64,000 bases of DNA from Pomphorhynchus laevis (GCA_012934845.2 WNNJ02001684.1:1-64000); one strand, 5' to 3'. Shown: positions 12,401-23,680, counted from the stretch's first letter. Notes: generated by a model from the sequence alone, not told the origin. A program made the numbers and translations.

Positions 12401-15270
12401 TTTGATTAATCAACCACTCCCTGTCTTTACCAGTAGAGTAAAAAACCTGGGTTTCACCGTTACGGTGAACCGGTCGGCGAAATCTGACCTGGATAGACTT
12501 AAACGTATCCTGAAGTAAGCTAGATGGGCTATGAAATGGGCCCAGGATCTCTCATTGAAAGGAAAAACCCAGGTGCGCCTTTGGGGCACCTGAGCTATTT
12601 CGGGATAAGTCCTATTTTAGAGAAGACGTCCCGCAGAGCAAAAGCTAAGGTTTCTTAAGCTCCTTGTCTCTCGTTTACCCAGCATAGTTCGTGCCGACTG
12701 GACTCTTTGGGGGGTGGTGAAAGACCCCGGATGGTTTAGTCGGAAGTCGGCGTGTTGGATCGGTTGGGGGCTCAGATCTCCCCGGATTTAAGGTTGTAAG
12801 TGCAGGGAAGACAAAGAAGAAGCAAAGAATATATTATTGTCGAACTCTGATTATGTCTTATACTATTTATTTTTGATGTTTTCTGTGTTAGTTAACAAAT
12901 CTTTATTTATTTGTTTAAATTGCTAGTATCAAATCGATGAGTTCTTTGCTTGACATTAACAATAACAACTTTTTAAAGTGTCAGTCTTGCAGTAGTTGGT
13001 CATTAAAAAGACACTTTTTAGCAATTAGTAGTAAGAAGTCGATTACTAAAAATAATCGAAAATTAACATTAAAATTGAAAAACCGTAATATATTATAGTA
13101 GCAGAAATCGAAATATTAAGCTTAAATTGTTTGATAGAATTTTATTTTAAAATCGTTGAACTTATTATAATGGTCTAAAGTTTAGAATTTAGACTGTTAT
13201 TCTGTTTAATAACGACCGATTTTCGCTTCGTTAAAAATCGTTTAATTTGATAATTAAGTTCGAACTTTAATAAGTTTGAGCTTAATGAATCTTGGAACGT
13301 TTTATTTACAGAAACTTGCTCCTAAAATCATTGGTTTTTTAAAAGACACGTACATATCATTTGATCAATTCTGTGATATTTCGCTGATCATCTTCAGCAA
13401 CATTAGTAATACATTGTAGAAAACAAAAAAATTAATCAAAAGAGAATGTTAAACCATAAAATAATGAATGCCATTACATTATCTTGACAAAAAAAGTTTT
13501 AGTTTGCAATCACTTGATTGAATGTGGAGTCGTGGAGGCAGTTTACGAATCAGGCTATTCTAGACGTCGCCTTGATGTCAGAAAACCCAAGTGTTTATTT
13601 GAAAAAAGCTTTTATAAATATATATAAGGTTTTCTGCTCGTTGTTAAAAGAAACAAATGAACAACTTACTAATTTGATTTGGTAACTAAACAAAAATGTG
13701 TTGAATGAAATTGATATTTTTAATTTTTCTCAGTGATGTGTAATTTTTATTTATAAATTATTTTAAAAATATTTTGAGCCAAATTAGCTGTAAACAGAAA
13801 TAGTAATATTACAATTGTTTAAAAATATAATTGTGCTACAATTCTTCTTTTACTGGAACTGCTACTGACTCCTTTTCAACTTTAGTTGTAAAGGAGTTTA
13901 TTTAGTAATTTTCTAAAGTTTATTAATATAAGTTTGTTTCTATAAGTTTATTTATTAATTTAAATAAAAATCAATTTTGCTCACTCGGTGGGTAAACACC
14001 ATGTTGGTGGGTAGAAATTGTAGTCCGTAGGAAATTGTTTAAGCATTCGATTTATATTTCGTGTCAGTCTGTCTTTTCGACACAGCTCATTCATTCCAAC
14101 AAAGTGATTGACTTTCTAAGCGAAACAAATATATGAAGTTTATGGCTGAAGTTAAAATTTAAAAAAAGCATTAAGAAAACAAATTTCATAAACCTCGCTT
14201 TAACAATCATAACACTATTTAGTACCAACTGCATTAGATCTAAGTATTTACTGGGCAATGGATATCATCATGACCTAGAGAAAATCACTTTTGCAGTTAA
14301 TAAAAGAACGAGTTCAAGGAATAAAATTACATTACGAGTTTAATAACGGAAAATTTCAAAATATAGTATTTAGATATCTGCTGCTACAAAAAATTTTCAA
14401 ATAGGCAAAAGCTGCATGTAAAATTTTGTCCAATTAAATATGTATTAGGCATTTGCAAAAATATTTTGAAAATATATATTATTTACAAATGAACCATTTG
14501 TTAATTATCCGAATTCTTCATTATCCGAATGATCGGATTAAGTTTAAATCTACACTGATATATCAATCAAATGTTTAATTAAAAATCTAAATAAAATATT
14601 TTCAATTAATAATATTTTCAATTAAAATATTTTAAAATATTTTTAATTAACTGAAGAAATAAGATTATGCACAAACTTCCATGAGCCAGTTTGCCGTTGA
14701 TTTATAGTTTGTACTAAATCGTATGCATGTTGATTGGCGTAGAGATTCCAGAATGAGTTTTCTAAAAGTAATGAGTACCTATCTTAAGTAATGAGTACCT
14801 AGCTAACTAGGAACAGAAAGATATAAAAACGTGAATATTTGGAAACTGTTTACTCATTCTAGAATCTCTATGCCAATCAACATGCATACGATTTAGTACA
14901 AACTATAAATCAACTGCAAACTGGCAAATAGGAGTTTGCACATAATTTTATTTCTATTTGAGATATTAAGATTTTCAGAAAATTTTTAAAAATGCATAAC
15001 TAATAATTATTTTTACCTGCCATTTTTTTAATTCCAGGAGAATTTTTATATTTGGTGAACAGTCTGTCCAACAGATATCGCAACTCTTGGTACTGTTGAC
15101 AACCTCATACCCAGCTGCTAAAGCTGCTCTTCGCACACTTGCGTATTTACAATATTTTAAGCATATACGTACCTGCCTGTAATTTAGTTTAGTTTGCAAT
15201 TGCATAGATTGTAATACCTTATACGCTGTTTCTTTGGCCGTTTGTTAATTCCATCAACTATTTTGACCAT
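188..15270 (-). CDS. Tubulin tyrosine ligase-like polyglutamylase (TTLL6/TTLL13 type), 7 exons, 3' end outside window
   Basis: Enzymes of this family ligate glutamate chains onto tubulin tails, mainly on axonemal and other stable microtubules. The visible exons are 15218-15270, 15017-15176, 13985-14115, 9410-9563, 7784-7927, 3112-3200 and 188-419. All junctions keep phase (2,0,2,0,0,2,0), giving 321 codons. Family landmarks appear in order: [49 protein letters not shown] (ATP-grasp loop), [43 protein letters not shown] and [12 protein letters not shown]. The usual KPWLLEVN reads KPVLLE before the last donor, so the metal-binding Asn should be coded left of the window. The proposed ATG has an in-frame stop just upstream, which makes a short N-terminus likely. 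Assignment to TTLL6/13 rather than another glutamylase rests on these motifs. Confidence 0.9.
634..672. repeat. Foldback MITE family A, left-arm fragment
   Basis: aaagaattattggaactgg followed by aaaaaggggaa matches the left arm of the copy at 9843-10020. It abuts dispersed hairpin module copy a. Confidence 0.55.
660..1010 (+). repeat. Dispersed hairpin module, copy a
   Basis: Contains a GCTATG...CATAGC stem enclosing ggggccgaaacctgata, then ccttctgatgagc and an AT-rich tail. Nearly the same sequence recurs at 1295-1640 about 628 bp downstream, and related copies are scattered through the window. Several lie just 3' of Penelope-like reverse transcriptase fragments, so this is probably the non-coding tail of that element. 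Confidence 0.75.
1295..1640 (+). repeat. Dispersed hairpin module, copy b
   Basis: Closely matches the copy at 660-1010, including the AT-rich tail, and lies in direct orientation. The pair looks like a tandem duplication or two insertions in the same place. Confidence 0.75.
1700..1830 (-). repeat. Dispersed hairpin module, inverted partial copy
   Basis: Reverse complement of the module: gtcaatttttatgaattgac, then ggaactgctatgttatcag and cctattcctcgac. More diverged than the two copies to its left. Confidence 0.65.
1956..2085. mobile_element. Foldback MITE family A, worn copy
   Basis: Arms gctaacctcttttagcatct and its complement aagacgctaaaa...aggttagcg face each other around aattactgtaatt. 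Flanking text such as gatccagcttcaataatt matches the fuller copy at 9843-10020. Confidence 0.7.
3112..3200 (-). CDS. TTLL exon 6
   Basis: Reads [22 protein letters not shown] and GSKR, the [10 protein letters not shown]...GSKRK signature. The weak gtatag donor at the GSKR end is preferred because its phase 2 fits the next acceptor exactly. Confidence 0.88.
3660..4620 (+). pseudogene. Two tandem fragments of a Penelope-like reverse transcriptase
   Basis: Two near-identical segments, about 3776-4155 and 4172-4560, each read RYIDDI (the RT catalytic YxDD box) and then [19 protein letters not shown] and [20 protein letters not shown]. This order (YIDD, IYP, LYRKDD, IPYN, RIA.IC) is that of the RT C-terminal part in Naiad-type Penelope-like elements. 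The copies are broken and carry AT-rich flanks. A partial third copy lies at about 4995-5215. Confidence 0.7.
4780..4965. other. Unassigned GC-richer island
   Basis: About 180 bp of high-complexity sequence (from cttgaggtctctatgg to cccagaccagtggttgac) inside AT-rich repeat DNA. It may be a SINE or mobile-element fragment. I could not match it to a family. Confidence 0.3.
5265..5640 (+). pseudogene. Penelope-like RT fragment, further copy
   Basis: Repeats the RT segment seen at 3.7-4.6 kb: [30 protein letters not shown] and [10 protein letters not shown]. It is followed directly by the dispersed hairpin module. Confidence 0.6.
5640..6290 (+). repeat. Two further dispersed hairpin modules
   Basis: Copies at about 5640-5900 and 6020-6260 share ctgtgttagaataag, gctatgttgggtcgaggaat, cgaaacct and the AT-rich tail. 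The first directly follows an RT fragment, which supports a common element. Confidence 0.65.
6291..7783. other. TTLL intron, AT-rich, little else
   Basis: Holds a fragment of the hairpin-module leader near 6890-6970 and simple TATAAT-type runs at 7020-7210. No host exon was seen. Confidence 0.5.
7784..7927 (-). CDS. TTLL exon 5
   Basis: Forty-eight codons in phase 0-0, with [18 protein letters not shown] and [12 protein letters not shown], the central ATP-grasp strand and helix of the family. Ends in a strong gtaagt donor. Confidence 0.93.
8606..8917 (-). pseudogene. LINE reverse transcriptase fragment
   Basis: The open frame reads [19 protein letters not shown] then [11 protein letters not shown], which is the RT palm motif (F.DF.KAFD......LL.KL) of APE-type LINEs. 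No RT motif before or after it is recognisable, so it is a short relic, inserted in a TTLL intron. Confidence 0.6.
9068..9279. mobile_element. Foldback MITE family D
   Basis: About 212 bp with long inverted arms: aattttaagttgatatatc and gaaattttgatgactattt on the left, with complements aaatagtcatcaaaatttc and gatatatcaacttaaaatt on the right. The non-palindromic centre is about 45 bp, and there is no coding sequence. Confidence 0.8.
9410..9563 (-). CDS. TTLL exon 4 (ATP-binding loop)
   Basis: Carries [20 protein letters not shown], the ATP-grasp KP..G.QGKGIF loop, followed by IIQVYNQQ. The acceptor is ttcgacag and the donor gtaatt. The first base completes the GAG codon split from exon 3. 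Confidence 0.92.
9843..10020. mobile_element. Foldback MITE family A, best copy
   Basis: 178 bp that folds along nearly its full length. The left arm begins aaagaattattggagctgg and the right arm ends cagctccgataattcttt; the inner arms are gctaacctctgttagcatct and agatgctaacagaagttagc. Relatives lie at 634-672, 1956-2085 and 31872-31957. Confidence 0.85.
10188..10919 (+). pseudogene. LINE copy 1, ORF1-like region
   Basis: [14 protein letters not shown] through [28 protein letters not shown] and RVVYNSV align with residues 35-100 of the copy-2 ORF1. An in-frame TGA follows YNSV. The frame resumes as [19 protein letters not shown] and [18 protein letters not shown], then runs into the EHFSLA repeats of the minisatellite. 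Confidence 0.75.
10698..10820. repeat. Palindromic 18-bp minisatellite
   Basis: Six tandem units of an 18-mer whose core is itself an inverted repeat (AGGCTGAA cac TTCAGCCT). The array is bounded by 15-bp inverted ends, atagggcaggctgaa and ttcagcctgccctat. The plus strand reads as repeats of EHFSLA. Confidence 0.95.
11754..12518 (+). pseudogene. LINE copy 1, reverse transcriptase
   Basis: Reads [40 protein letters not shown] and [11 protein letters not shown], so palm motifs A, B and the YADD box are present. A TAA codon in the RT fingers at 11739-11741 precedes this frame and recurs at the same place in copy 2. A frame break follows RLKRILK. Confidence 0.9.
13985..14115 (-). CDS. TTLL exon 3
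   Basis: Too broken up by introns to appear as a long open frame, but translation gives [17 protein letters not shown], then [19 protein letters not shown]. This is the conserved INHFPGM.EICRKDLL...NRMLK.FP..Y..FP.TWCLP block. Phase 0 start, phase 2 end at gtgagc. Confidence 0.92.
14657..14953. mobile_element. Foldback MITE family C
   Basis: About 297 bp with arms of roughly 100 bp. gatttatagtttgtactaa and gcatgttgattggcgtagag on the left mirror ctctatgccaatcaacatgc and ttagtacaaactataaatc on the right. The spacer holds a duplicated taagtaatgagtacct. It lies 64 bp from TTLL exon 2. Confidence 0.85.
15017..15176 (-). CDS. TTLL exon 2 (N-terminal catalytic core)
   Basis: Codes for [18 protein letters not shown] and later [18 protein letters not shown], matching the family pattern CKYESVRRAA...WTDYSV..E...MKRYQ. 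It starts after ttacag and ends in phase 0 at gtaaaa. Confidence 0.9.
15218..15270 (-). CDS. TTLL exon 1, likely start codon
   Basis: Reads [17 protein letters not shown], a basic run like the one that precedes the first TTLL beta strand. An in-frame TAA lies two codons before the ATG. The exon ends in phase 2 at a gtatta donor. The intron to the next exon is only 41 bp (15177-15217), and the joined frame reads on into [16 protein letters not shown]. Confidence 0.7.
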
Positions 15271-18185
15271 CAATTAACCATAAACTCACTAAATAATTGA
15301 AGAGAAATAAAGCTGCATATGAAAAGTTAAAATTTGTAAATTAATTGCATATTATTCTCTAAATCAAAAATTATTATTTGAAAAATTACATATTATTGTT
15401 TAAATGTAAAAACTGATAGTATAAATGAAATATTTGTAACTTTAAATGTGAATTGATTAAAAAAAGTGCGATTTGTGTATAATTTTCGAATGCTATTGCG
15501 ATAATACAGAAAGCCTTTGTACAAAATTAAACAAATTTTGTTTCGAACTTGAACATTCAGGATGTGCTATAAAATAAAATCAAAATATAAAATCAAACAA
15601 AATTACTAAAAAAAGAATTAATAATTAATTAACTACCATAATAAATTAATTTTATTAATTATATAATTAATTATATTAATTTTTTAAATTTTATAGTAAT
15701 AAAATTACTATAAAATCAAAAAATACGATTTTTTATAAGTAAATCGTGTTTTTTAACACAATTAATATTTTAAATTATAAAATTACTGAATTACAGAATT
15801 ACTTTAATCAGAGAATGATTGATTTTATAATTATTATATAATCTGCTGTGTAAAAGATTTAAAAGACAACAATACATTTTAGGACGGTTCAAATACAGTC
15901 TTACCAAAAATGTTTAAATTTGGTGTGTAGATCGATTCTAATCACATGTTGATTCGTCAATCGCCTGTTGACAAATAAAACAATATGCGAAATATGATTT
16001 ATCATTTTTGTCATTATTAAGCTAATTATCCGTTCTGTTACTTAATTACTTTTGAATTTTAATCAAAAGTATTCCAACCAAATAAAATCATAAAATATTC
16101 ATTTTAAACAAAAGCAAAAAAAAATAAAATATAAATATAACATAAATACCTTAAATTAGAAAAATAAATATATAATTTATATTAATATTTATAAATTTCC
16201 AGCTATCGATTATAATATATAATATATTAAATACCAATTATTTAATGTATATTCGATCAAATTTAAACATATTTTATTAAAAGGATACTTTTAATTGTTT
16301 AATCAGTAGTAACTGTTATCATCAGCATTAATTTCAGTAAAAGTAAATTTATATTAATTTTAATCTGCTGAGTAAAACATTGAAAAGTACCACTAAAAAA
16401 TATAAGTACCTCAGTTGTATTACAATCGTGTTGAAATATAAACAAATATTGCAAGGTACAATTTCTTTTTAGAGAAGCTCATTCAATATGATTATATAAT
16501 GTTACTGTAAACAAAAAATTAATGCAGAGTTTAAGGTTATAAAAATATACTCCACACGATTGAATATTTAAGATATTTTAAATCCGGCTATATTAATGAT
16601 AGTAGAAAATTCATTATGGTGCATAAATGAAAAAATATTAATGAAAAAAATAAAAATGAATAAGGACTAAAACAAGTTGTAAACCTTTCAACATATTTGT
16701 CAAAAATAAAATAAATACGAATTATACTTTAAATTTAAAAATAGAATATTGATGTAAATGAAATACCATGTTTTCACGGTCAACAGGATATCACAGAATC
16801 ACATGATAATTTTAATTTTAATTTATATTTCAATAGGAATTAATTAAAATCTGATCAAATAATTTTTACTAATAAGATTTTTACTAATCTGATTTTTATC
16901 AGATTTTCCAATTAAAATATGTATATAAATTATAATTTATAATTTGTAAGTATTTAAGAGTGAGTTAAAATATAAAAATATATATTTAATTTTATATTGC
17001 TAATTTGGAAATATATTTTATCTGTAATAAATAAGCAAACAAATTAGTTATTCATAACTAATTCTTAATTATAACTAACCCAAATGCTTAAGTTGCTAAT
17101 TTGGCTATATATTATATCTTTAATAAATACACAAACAAGTTAAGTGACGCCTTACCTGGTTTTATAAATATTTCTTTACGCAAACATTATAAAATAAAAT
17201 GTGTTTATATATTTTTATCATAATATGCAATACAATAGTAATAGATACTGTCCAATTATACGTTCGATGTGCTCTTAAATTGTTCAGAACGTTTAAACAT
17301 TGAGATGAATAGAAAAAGAAAATTACTTTTAGCAAATTTTCGACTATTAGTAAAAGGACTAATAGTCCTTTTCAAGTGTTATGTTTTAAAACATAACATT
17401 TGAGGTAAAAGCGTAACACAATGCAATAGATACTTTTAAATATTTTTACTGAAAGCGTCAGTTTACAGACATTTTAGTTTTCAGGATAATAGCTCAATAC
17501 TTTTTAAATTTTTCAACTAGAAGATGAATTAAGATAATATTTTACACGAACAATAAGCTCTTTTTGATTAAGCTCTTTATAATTAGCTCGTTTTTAACAC
17601 GAATATTAAAAACCATATCATTTTACTGATTGTCACGATTTTGGAAAAATATATAGTTACGATCATTGCCAGTGCATTAAACATAGAAAGTAATGTCTGA
17701 AAATATTGTTTATATTATTTATAAATATATAAATATGATATTCGTCTTTAGATTTATTACTATACATTTATTTATATATTTAAGCTATCAAACTTTTTAT
17801 TTACTTAAATTTATTATAATTTAATTAATTTAATTATCCGAAGAAAGCAATTACATACTCCTAAATATTTACACATTATTTAACTTTCAAAGCACTTTGT
17901 TTACACTTCAAATTAATTAACATCTTTTACAATAAAAGTAATGCATTATTATTTTAATTTTACAAGCATTGATTTTTACGATTCTGATCAACGTTTTTTA
18001 TATTCTGAATCTAGTGTATTTGTCTACTTTTGATTACATGATTTTGCTTGTTTCCACATTTTCTATATAATTGACATGTTTCATTTATTAAAGCAGATAG
18101 CATGTTTCTATTTATTAGACATTTCAATTTAATCTGCTTGGATTAGATGCTATTATTTTATATCAAGGACATAAGACGTTCCTAT
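15271..18185. other. Intergenic AT-rich DNA upstream of the TTLL gene
   Basis: No exon-like sequence, RNA gene or clear repeat seen apart from short AT palindromes. The TTLL promoter should lie at the left end. No motif stands out from the base composition. Confidence 0.5.
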
Positions 18186-18189
18186 AAAA

Positions 18190-20175
18190 TATAGATTAAA
18201 ATAATAATTAGCTGGAAGAATTCTTTTATAGATTCTTCTTAATTATTTCACTCTAATAAATGACCTTATCTTTGAATATTTATTAGATTAAAATAATAAT
18301 TAGCTGGAAGAATTCTTTTATATATTCTTCTTAATTATTTCACTCTAATAAATGACCCCATCTTCAAATATTTATTAGATTAAAATAATAATTAGCTGGA
18401 AGAATTCTTTTATATATTCTTCTTAATTCTTTTACTCTAATTAATTTTTCATCGAATATTTAATTAATAATAATTAAATATATTAATTTTTCATCGAATA
18501 TTTATTAGATTAAAATAATAATTAGCTGGAAGAATTCTTTTATAGATTCTTCTTAATTATTTCACTCTAATAAATGACCCCATCTTCAAATATTTATTAG
18601 ATTAAAATAATAATTAGCTGGAAGAATTCTTTTATATATTCTTCTTAATTCTTTTACTCTAATTAATTTTTCATCGAATATTTAATTAATAATAATTAAA
18701 TATATTAATTTTTCATCGAATATTTATTAGATTAAAATAATAATTAGCTGGAAGAATTCTTTTATAGATTCTTCTTAATTATTTTACTCTAATAAATGAC
18801 CCCATCTTCAAATATTTATTAGATTAAAATAATAATTAGCTGGAAGAATTCTTTTATAGATTCTTCTTAATTCTTTTTCTAATAAATGACCCCATCTTCG
18901 AATATTTGTAAGATTAAAATAATAATTAGCTTGAAGAATTCTTTTATAGATTCTTCTTAATTCTTTTTCTAATAAATGACCCCATCTTCGAATATTTATT
19001 AGATTAAAATAATAATTAGCTTGAAGAATTCTTTTATAGATTCTTCTTAATTCTTTTTCTAATAAATGACCCCATCTTCGAATATTTGTAAGATTAAAAT
19101 AATAATTAGCTTGAAGAATTCTTTTATAGATTCTTCTTAATTCTTTTTCTAATAAATGACCCCATCTTCGAATATTTATTAGATTAAAATAATAATTAGC
19201 TTGAAGAATTCTTTTATAGATTCTTCTTAATTCTTTTTCTAATAAATGACCCCATCTTCGAATATTTATTAGATTAAAATAATAATTAGCTTGAAGAATT
19301 CTTTAATAGATTCTTCTTAATTATTTCACTCTAATAAATGACCCCATCTTCAAATATTTATTAGATTAAAATAATAATTAGCTTGAAGAATTCTTTTATA
19401 GATTCTTCTTAATTCTTTTTCTAATAAATGACCCCATCTTCGAATATTTATTAGATTAAAATAATAATTAGCTTGAAGAATTCTTTTATAGATTCTTCTT
19501 AATTCTTTTTCTAATAAATGACCCCATCTTCGAATATTTATTAGATTAAAATAATAATTAGCTTGAAGAATTCTTTAATAGATTCTTCTTAATTATTTCA
19601 CTCTAATAAATGACCCCATCTTCAAATATTTATTAGATTAAAATAATAATTAGCTGGAAGAATTCTTTTATAGATTCTTCTTAATTCTTTTTCTAATAAA
19701 TGACCCCATCTTCGAATATTTGTAAGATTAAAATAATAATTAGCTTGAAGAATTCTTTTATAGATTCTTCTTAATTCTTTTTCTAATAAATGACCCCATC
19801 TTCGAATATTTATTAGATTAAAATAATAATTAGCTGGAAGAATTCTTTTATAGATTCTTCTTAATTATTTTACTCTAATAAATGACCCCATCTTCAAATA
19901 TTTATTAGATTAAAATAATAATTAGCTGGAAGAATTCTTTTATAGATTCTTCTTAATTATTTCACTCTAATAAATGACCCCATCTTCAAATATTTATTAG
20001 ATTAAAATAATAATTAGCTTGAAGAATTCTTTTATAGATTCTTCTTAATTATTTTACTCTAATAAATGACCCCATCTTCAAATATTTATTAGATTAAAAT
20101 AATAATTAGCTGGAAGAATTCTTTTATAGATTCTTCTTAATTATTTCACTCTAATAAATGACCCCATTTTCAAAT
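18190..20175. repeat. Satellite array of about 90 bp, 21 copies, with dyad symmetry
   Basis: The 21 units each contain ataataattagct. Units run 88-93 bp, except two of about 133 bp that carry an extra block with ttaattaataataattaaat. Each unit holds two inverted repeats: aataatta...gaagaat facing attcttcttaattatt, and ctaataaat facing atttattag. Two monomer types occur (gctgg/ttcaaat and gcttg/ttcgaat), and a gtaag/ttag difference alternates with a 180-bp higher-order period near 18.9-19.2 kb. Confidence 0.95.
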
Positions 20176-20179
20176 TGTG

Positions 20180-22835
20180 GCGTTGGTCAAATTACTCTTA
20201 GATTAATTTTCTGGGATAAGATTTTAAAACTTAGTTTTATGTACAAACTTCAGATTTCGATTTATTTTTATTTATTTTTTATTTTATAATTATATTAAAT
20301 ACGTAGACTCAGTTAGCTGAATTGATTCTCTTATAGTAACATTCTCTTAATGGCGAATAATCTAGGTTTATAAAAAACTTTTCATTTACGCCAATAACTC
20401 ATTTATCAAGAATATCTTTGTTTCCATATTTTGTTCAAATAAAGTAATAGCTTAGAGTAAAGTAATATAAATTAATATTATAAAGTAATAGTAAATTAAT
20501 AGTATAGAATTGCAAAATATACTTTTCTATAGTTAATACTTCTATATAGAAGATTAAAAGTCCTTTATTTTCGATTTTAAATAAAAAATTATAATAAATA
20601 AACTTTTCAAAGTATAATGCTGTTAGTAGAAGCGATAAATTAACAAATACGTACACGTGTTAGTGAATAGTATGCGAGAATAGATTTTACTTAATAGATA
20701 ATTTAAAAGCAGTTACCAAGTGTTATTTCAGTTGTTGCTTAGATACTAAAATTGATGGCAGCAAATAAAGTGTAATAATAATTTAATGTATAATTTCATT
20801 ACACTTTTTAATTTTAAAAATAACATTTGTATCTATTAATTTAATAATTACATAAATTTAATTTAAATATAAAAATTTAATTTAGGTAAATTTAAATTAT
20901 TTAGTAATTTGAAAATCAATGGATAATACAATAAGCTAAAAGTAATAGATACTGGATATAATAATTAATATGTAACATTAAAATATAAGTTGTAATTTCT
21001 TTTATAAAAATTTAATTTTTATGATGCATGTTGTAGGATAAAATCGTTAAAAATGCTCTAAATTTTTTTAAATGAAACTGCTCTACATATTCTTTACTGT
21101 TATGTAAAAATTAATTTACATTTGCATTAAAAGTTCTACATTAGAGACATTAAACAAATATAATAAAAGTTCAAACTTAACATATTTTATTAGCCCGATA
21201 GTCATCCGTGACTAAAACAGTTGGAAATTTGGATGTTAAATAAATATAACTTGAAACAACTCATCTACATTAAAATTATTATATATTTTTCCTTTCATAA
21301 ACAAAAATGCTCTTACATAAATAATCCAATAAATTATACAGTAGTTTTCTTTATTAAAAATTAATTTCAAAGTCAAAATAAAAATTTTGACATGTACTTT
21401 CAAAATGTTTAGTTTCTAGTCTCTATTGGAAATTTTAAAAATATTAGGCTATTTTCGATTAGGCACTTGCAAGGTTTGAAAATATCTTATATCGTTTTAC
21501 ATTAGTTTAAAGCGTGAATATGCAGCAGAAATATCAGGTTGGATCAACTTATTTTAGTATTAAACTTATTTTGAAATAAGTTTTTTTTGTAAACACGATA
21601 AAGTCATAATTGCGTCAATATAACCAGGGACAGATCAAAACTCAAGGGTATAACAAAATATTAGCAATCCATAACTGTTCAAAGTATTTGTTTGCTATGA
21701 TCTTTAGAAAGTGCTGTACCAATATTTTATTTTTAATATGACAAAATATTTTAAATTTGAATTATCGCAAAAAATCATATGATTAGATATGGTTTGAGAA
21801 TAATCAGTTTAAAAAATAAAGATAAGAAAAATCAATTTTCCAAGTCATAAGAATCTTATGATTTTAAAAAATAAAAATACAGTAAAAAATAAGTTTATTT
21901 AAGGTATGCAATAATTTAAATTTATATCACTTTTGTGTGATTGCCTCTACAAAATTTTATCAGGAATCGTTATTATATAGGCAATAGATTAAACCACAAA
22001 TCTATCACCTTGAAATTAGTATGACACTCTTGTTTCATATTTTCAAATTGCATGATTTCAATTAGTATGATGCCCTTCATCGAAAAAAATTCGTTAAATG
22101 TTTAATAAAGATATAAAGAAATTTAATAAAGAAATATAAAGTTTATATAAATTATGTAATAATATTTATCATGTATTCAAGCATATAAGTTTCGAAATCT
22201 CAGTTGTCTCTTTCTATAATATTTATTTTGGAATATAAAATTTTGGAAAAATATTTCGGAATCAAAAATTACATAAAAATCAAATAAAGCCTTAGTTCAT
22301 ATTTAGTGCTTTTAAATGTACATTAAAATAAAACTCCACTCAGTTTATATGAATAAAACGCCCTCAGTAATTGCTCTATAATGGTAAAAATAGGTATAAA
22401 GGTTGACTCAGTGATAAAGTGATAAAAATCCAGTAAAACCTGGGTTCATATGTACTGCTTTTAAATGAACATTAAAAGCCCGTTCAGTTTATATGAATAA
22501 AATATTTAACGTAACTGAAACACATTTAAAAAATATCTTAAGGTAATCGAAATTAATACTGGTATAAAACACTATTTCTTTATTAATTCTACAAAAGAAT
22601 TTTTTTAAAAATTCTCAAAATATCAATACTTACGATTTTAGATTTAAATTTAGCAATATTAAAGAATCGGTGGAAAAATTAATAAACCTTATAATCGGAA
22701 ATAGATATGTATGTTATAATAACATACAATAGAATGTATGTTATGTTTTTTTAATAAAGCAATTACAAGCCCACAAAAGCGAAACAGATTGAAAAATAGT
22801 TACTTGTTTAGTAGCATTGATTGTAGTAGCTTTTT
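20180..22835. other. Intergenic AT-rich DNA
   Basis: No supported gene. The short open frames have no recognisable motif. A weak repeated segment (gttcatatttagtgctttt / gttcatatgtactgctttt) occurs near 22300 and 22450. Confidence 0.5.
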
Positions 22836-22839
22836 GAAA

Positions 22840-23340
22840 AGTTCGAGTGAGGATGACGATCGCAGATGATCAGGTAGGGAATTTAAAAGGAGAGGAGCAT
22901 CGATATGTAGGGATCTACAGTCGAAGTTGGTTGAGTGAAGAGGTACTTGCAGCAGAAGAGAAGCACAGGAAGGTAGGTGAGTAGAACGAGATCGAGATTC
23001 ACTTGGAGTTGGCAGATAGAGATAAGAAGGAGAATTACAATGGAGAAGGCGATAAGTTAGACAAAGCAGACGAAACGAACGCGATGCTCAATACTTAGCC
23101 ATCCAAGTTTTGATAAATAGGAGAGATATGATCGCATTTACTAAGTCGAAAAATGATGTTCACAACAGTGTTAATGAGACGCAGAATAGGTTTAAGAGAT
23201 AACTCTAAAAAGAAGACGAGAAGACTAAGAGAGAAATCAATACGTGGGAAAATAAGGGAGGAGATAAGAGATTTACATGAACTAAAATCTAGAGAAATTT
23301 CTAACGAGACGAATATCACAGAGAAGAATATTTGAAGACC
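22840..23340 (+). other. Purine-rich, GC-richer island, possible decayed coding sequence
   Basis: An abrupt change to purine-rich, higher-complexity DNA (gagtgaggatgacgatcgc, gagattcacttggagttgg). The plus strand has a charged open stretch (RRRIGLRDNSKKKTRRLREK, EEIRDLHELKSRE). Such charged helical text could be a coiled-coil fragment of a transposon, but no family is recognised. Confidence 0.35.
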
Positions 23341-23379
23341 TAATTATGAAATATATTTGAAATATAATTTGTGCACCTA

Positions 23380-23680
23380 GTTATAAAGATATGAAATATA
23401 TGCTTCGATACATTGATGATGTATGTGTATTTAACTCTAATAATTTTTTATTCAATAAGCGAACAAATTTATCCAGAAAGCCTTATTCTTAATAAAACCA
23501 ATATTAATGATAAATGATGTATATATGTAAATTTGAACATTAAATAAACATCAAGAAGCATATTTTTGCATTAACATGCATTTATACCATATAATATTAA
23601 ATATAAGAATTATGATAATATAAAATTGTATTGGTTTTCATCAAAATAATTTAAAAATTTAATATATATAACGAGGTTAT
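23380..23680 (+). pseudogene. Penelope-like RT fragment with YIDD box
   Basis: atgcttcgatacattgatga reads MLRYIDD, then VFNSNNF and the same NKFIQ/KALF text as the copies at 3.7-5.6 kb. It is followed at 23740 by the dispersed hairpin module in the same order as at 5.6 kb. Confidence 0.65.

Larger units (their letters stand above)
10120..12915 (+). mobile_element. Older LINE copy without endonuclease domain (copy 1)
   Basis: Colinear with the better LINE at 43212-46238 but more worn. It has an ORF1-like part ([19 protein letters not shown]), the pre-RT region ([17 protein letters not shown]), then RT. The zinc-knuckle stretch present in copy 2 is lost here and its place is taken by a palindromic minisatellite. 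Inserted antisense in a TTLL intron. The ends are approximate, and no target-site duplication was found. Confidence 0.85.

Noticed and set aside
18190-20175. CRISPR array
   Set aside because: Units are directly repeated without unique spacers, and the setting is a eukaryotic intergenic region, so this is satellite DNA.
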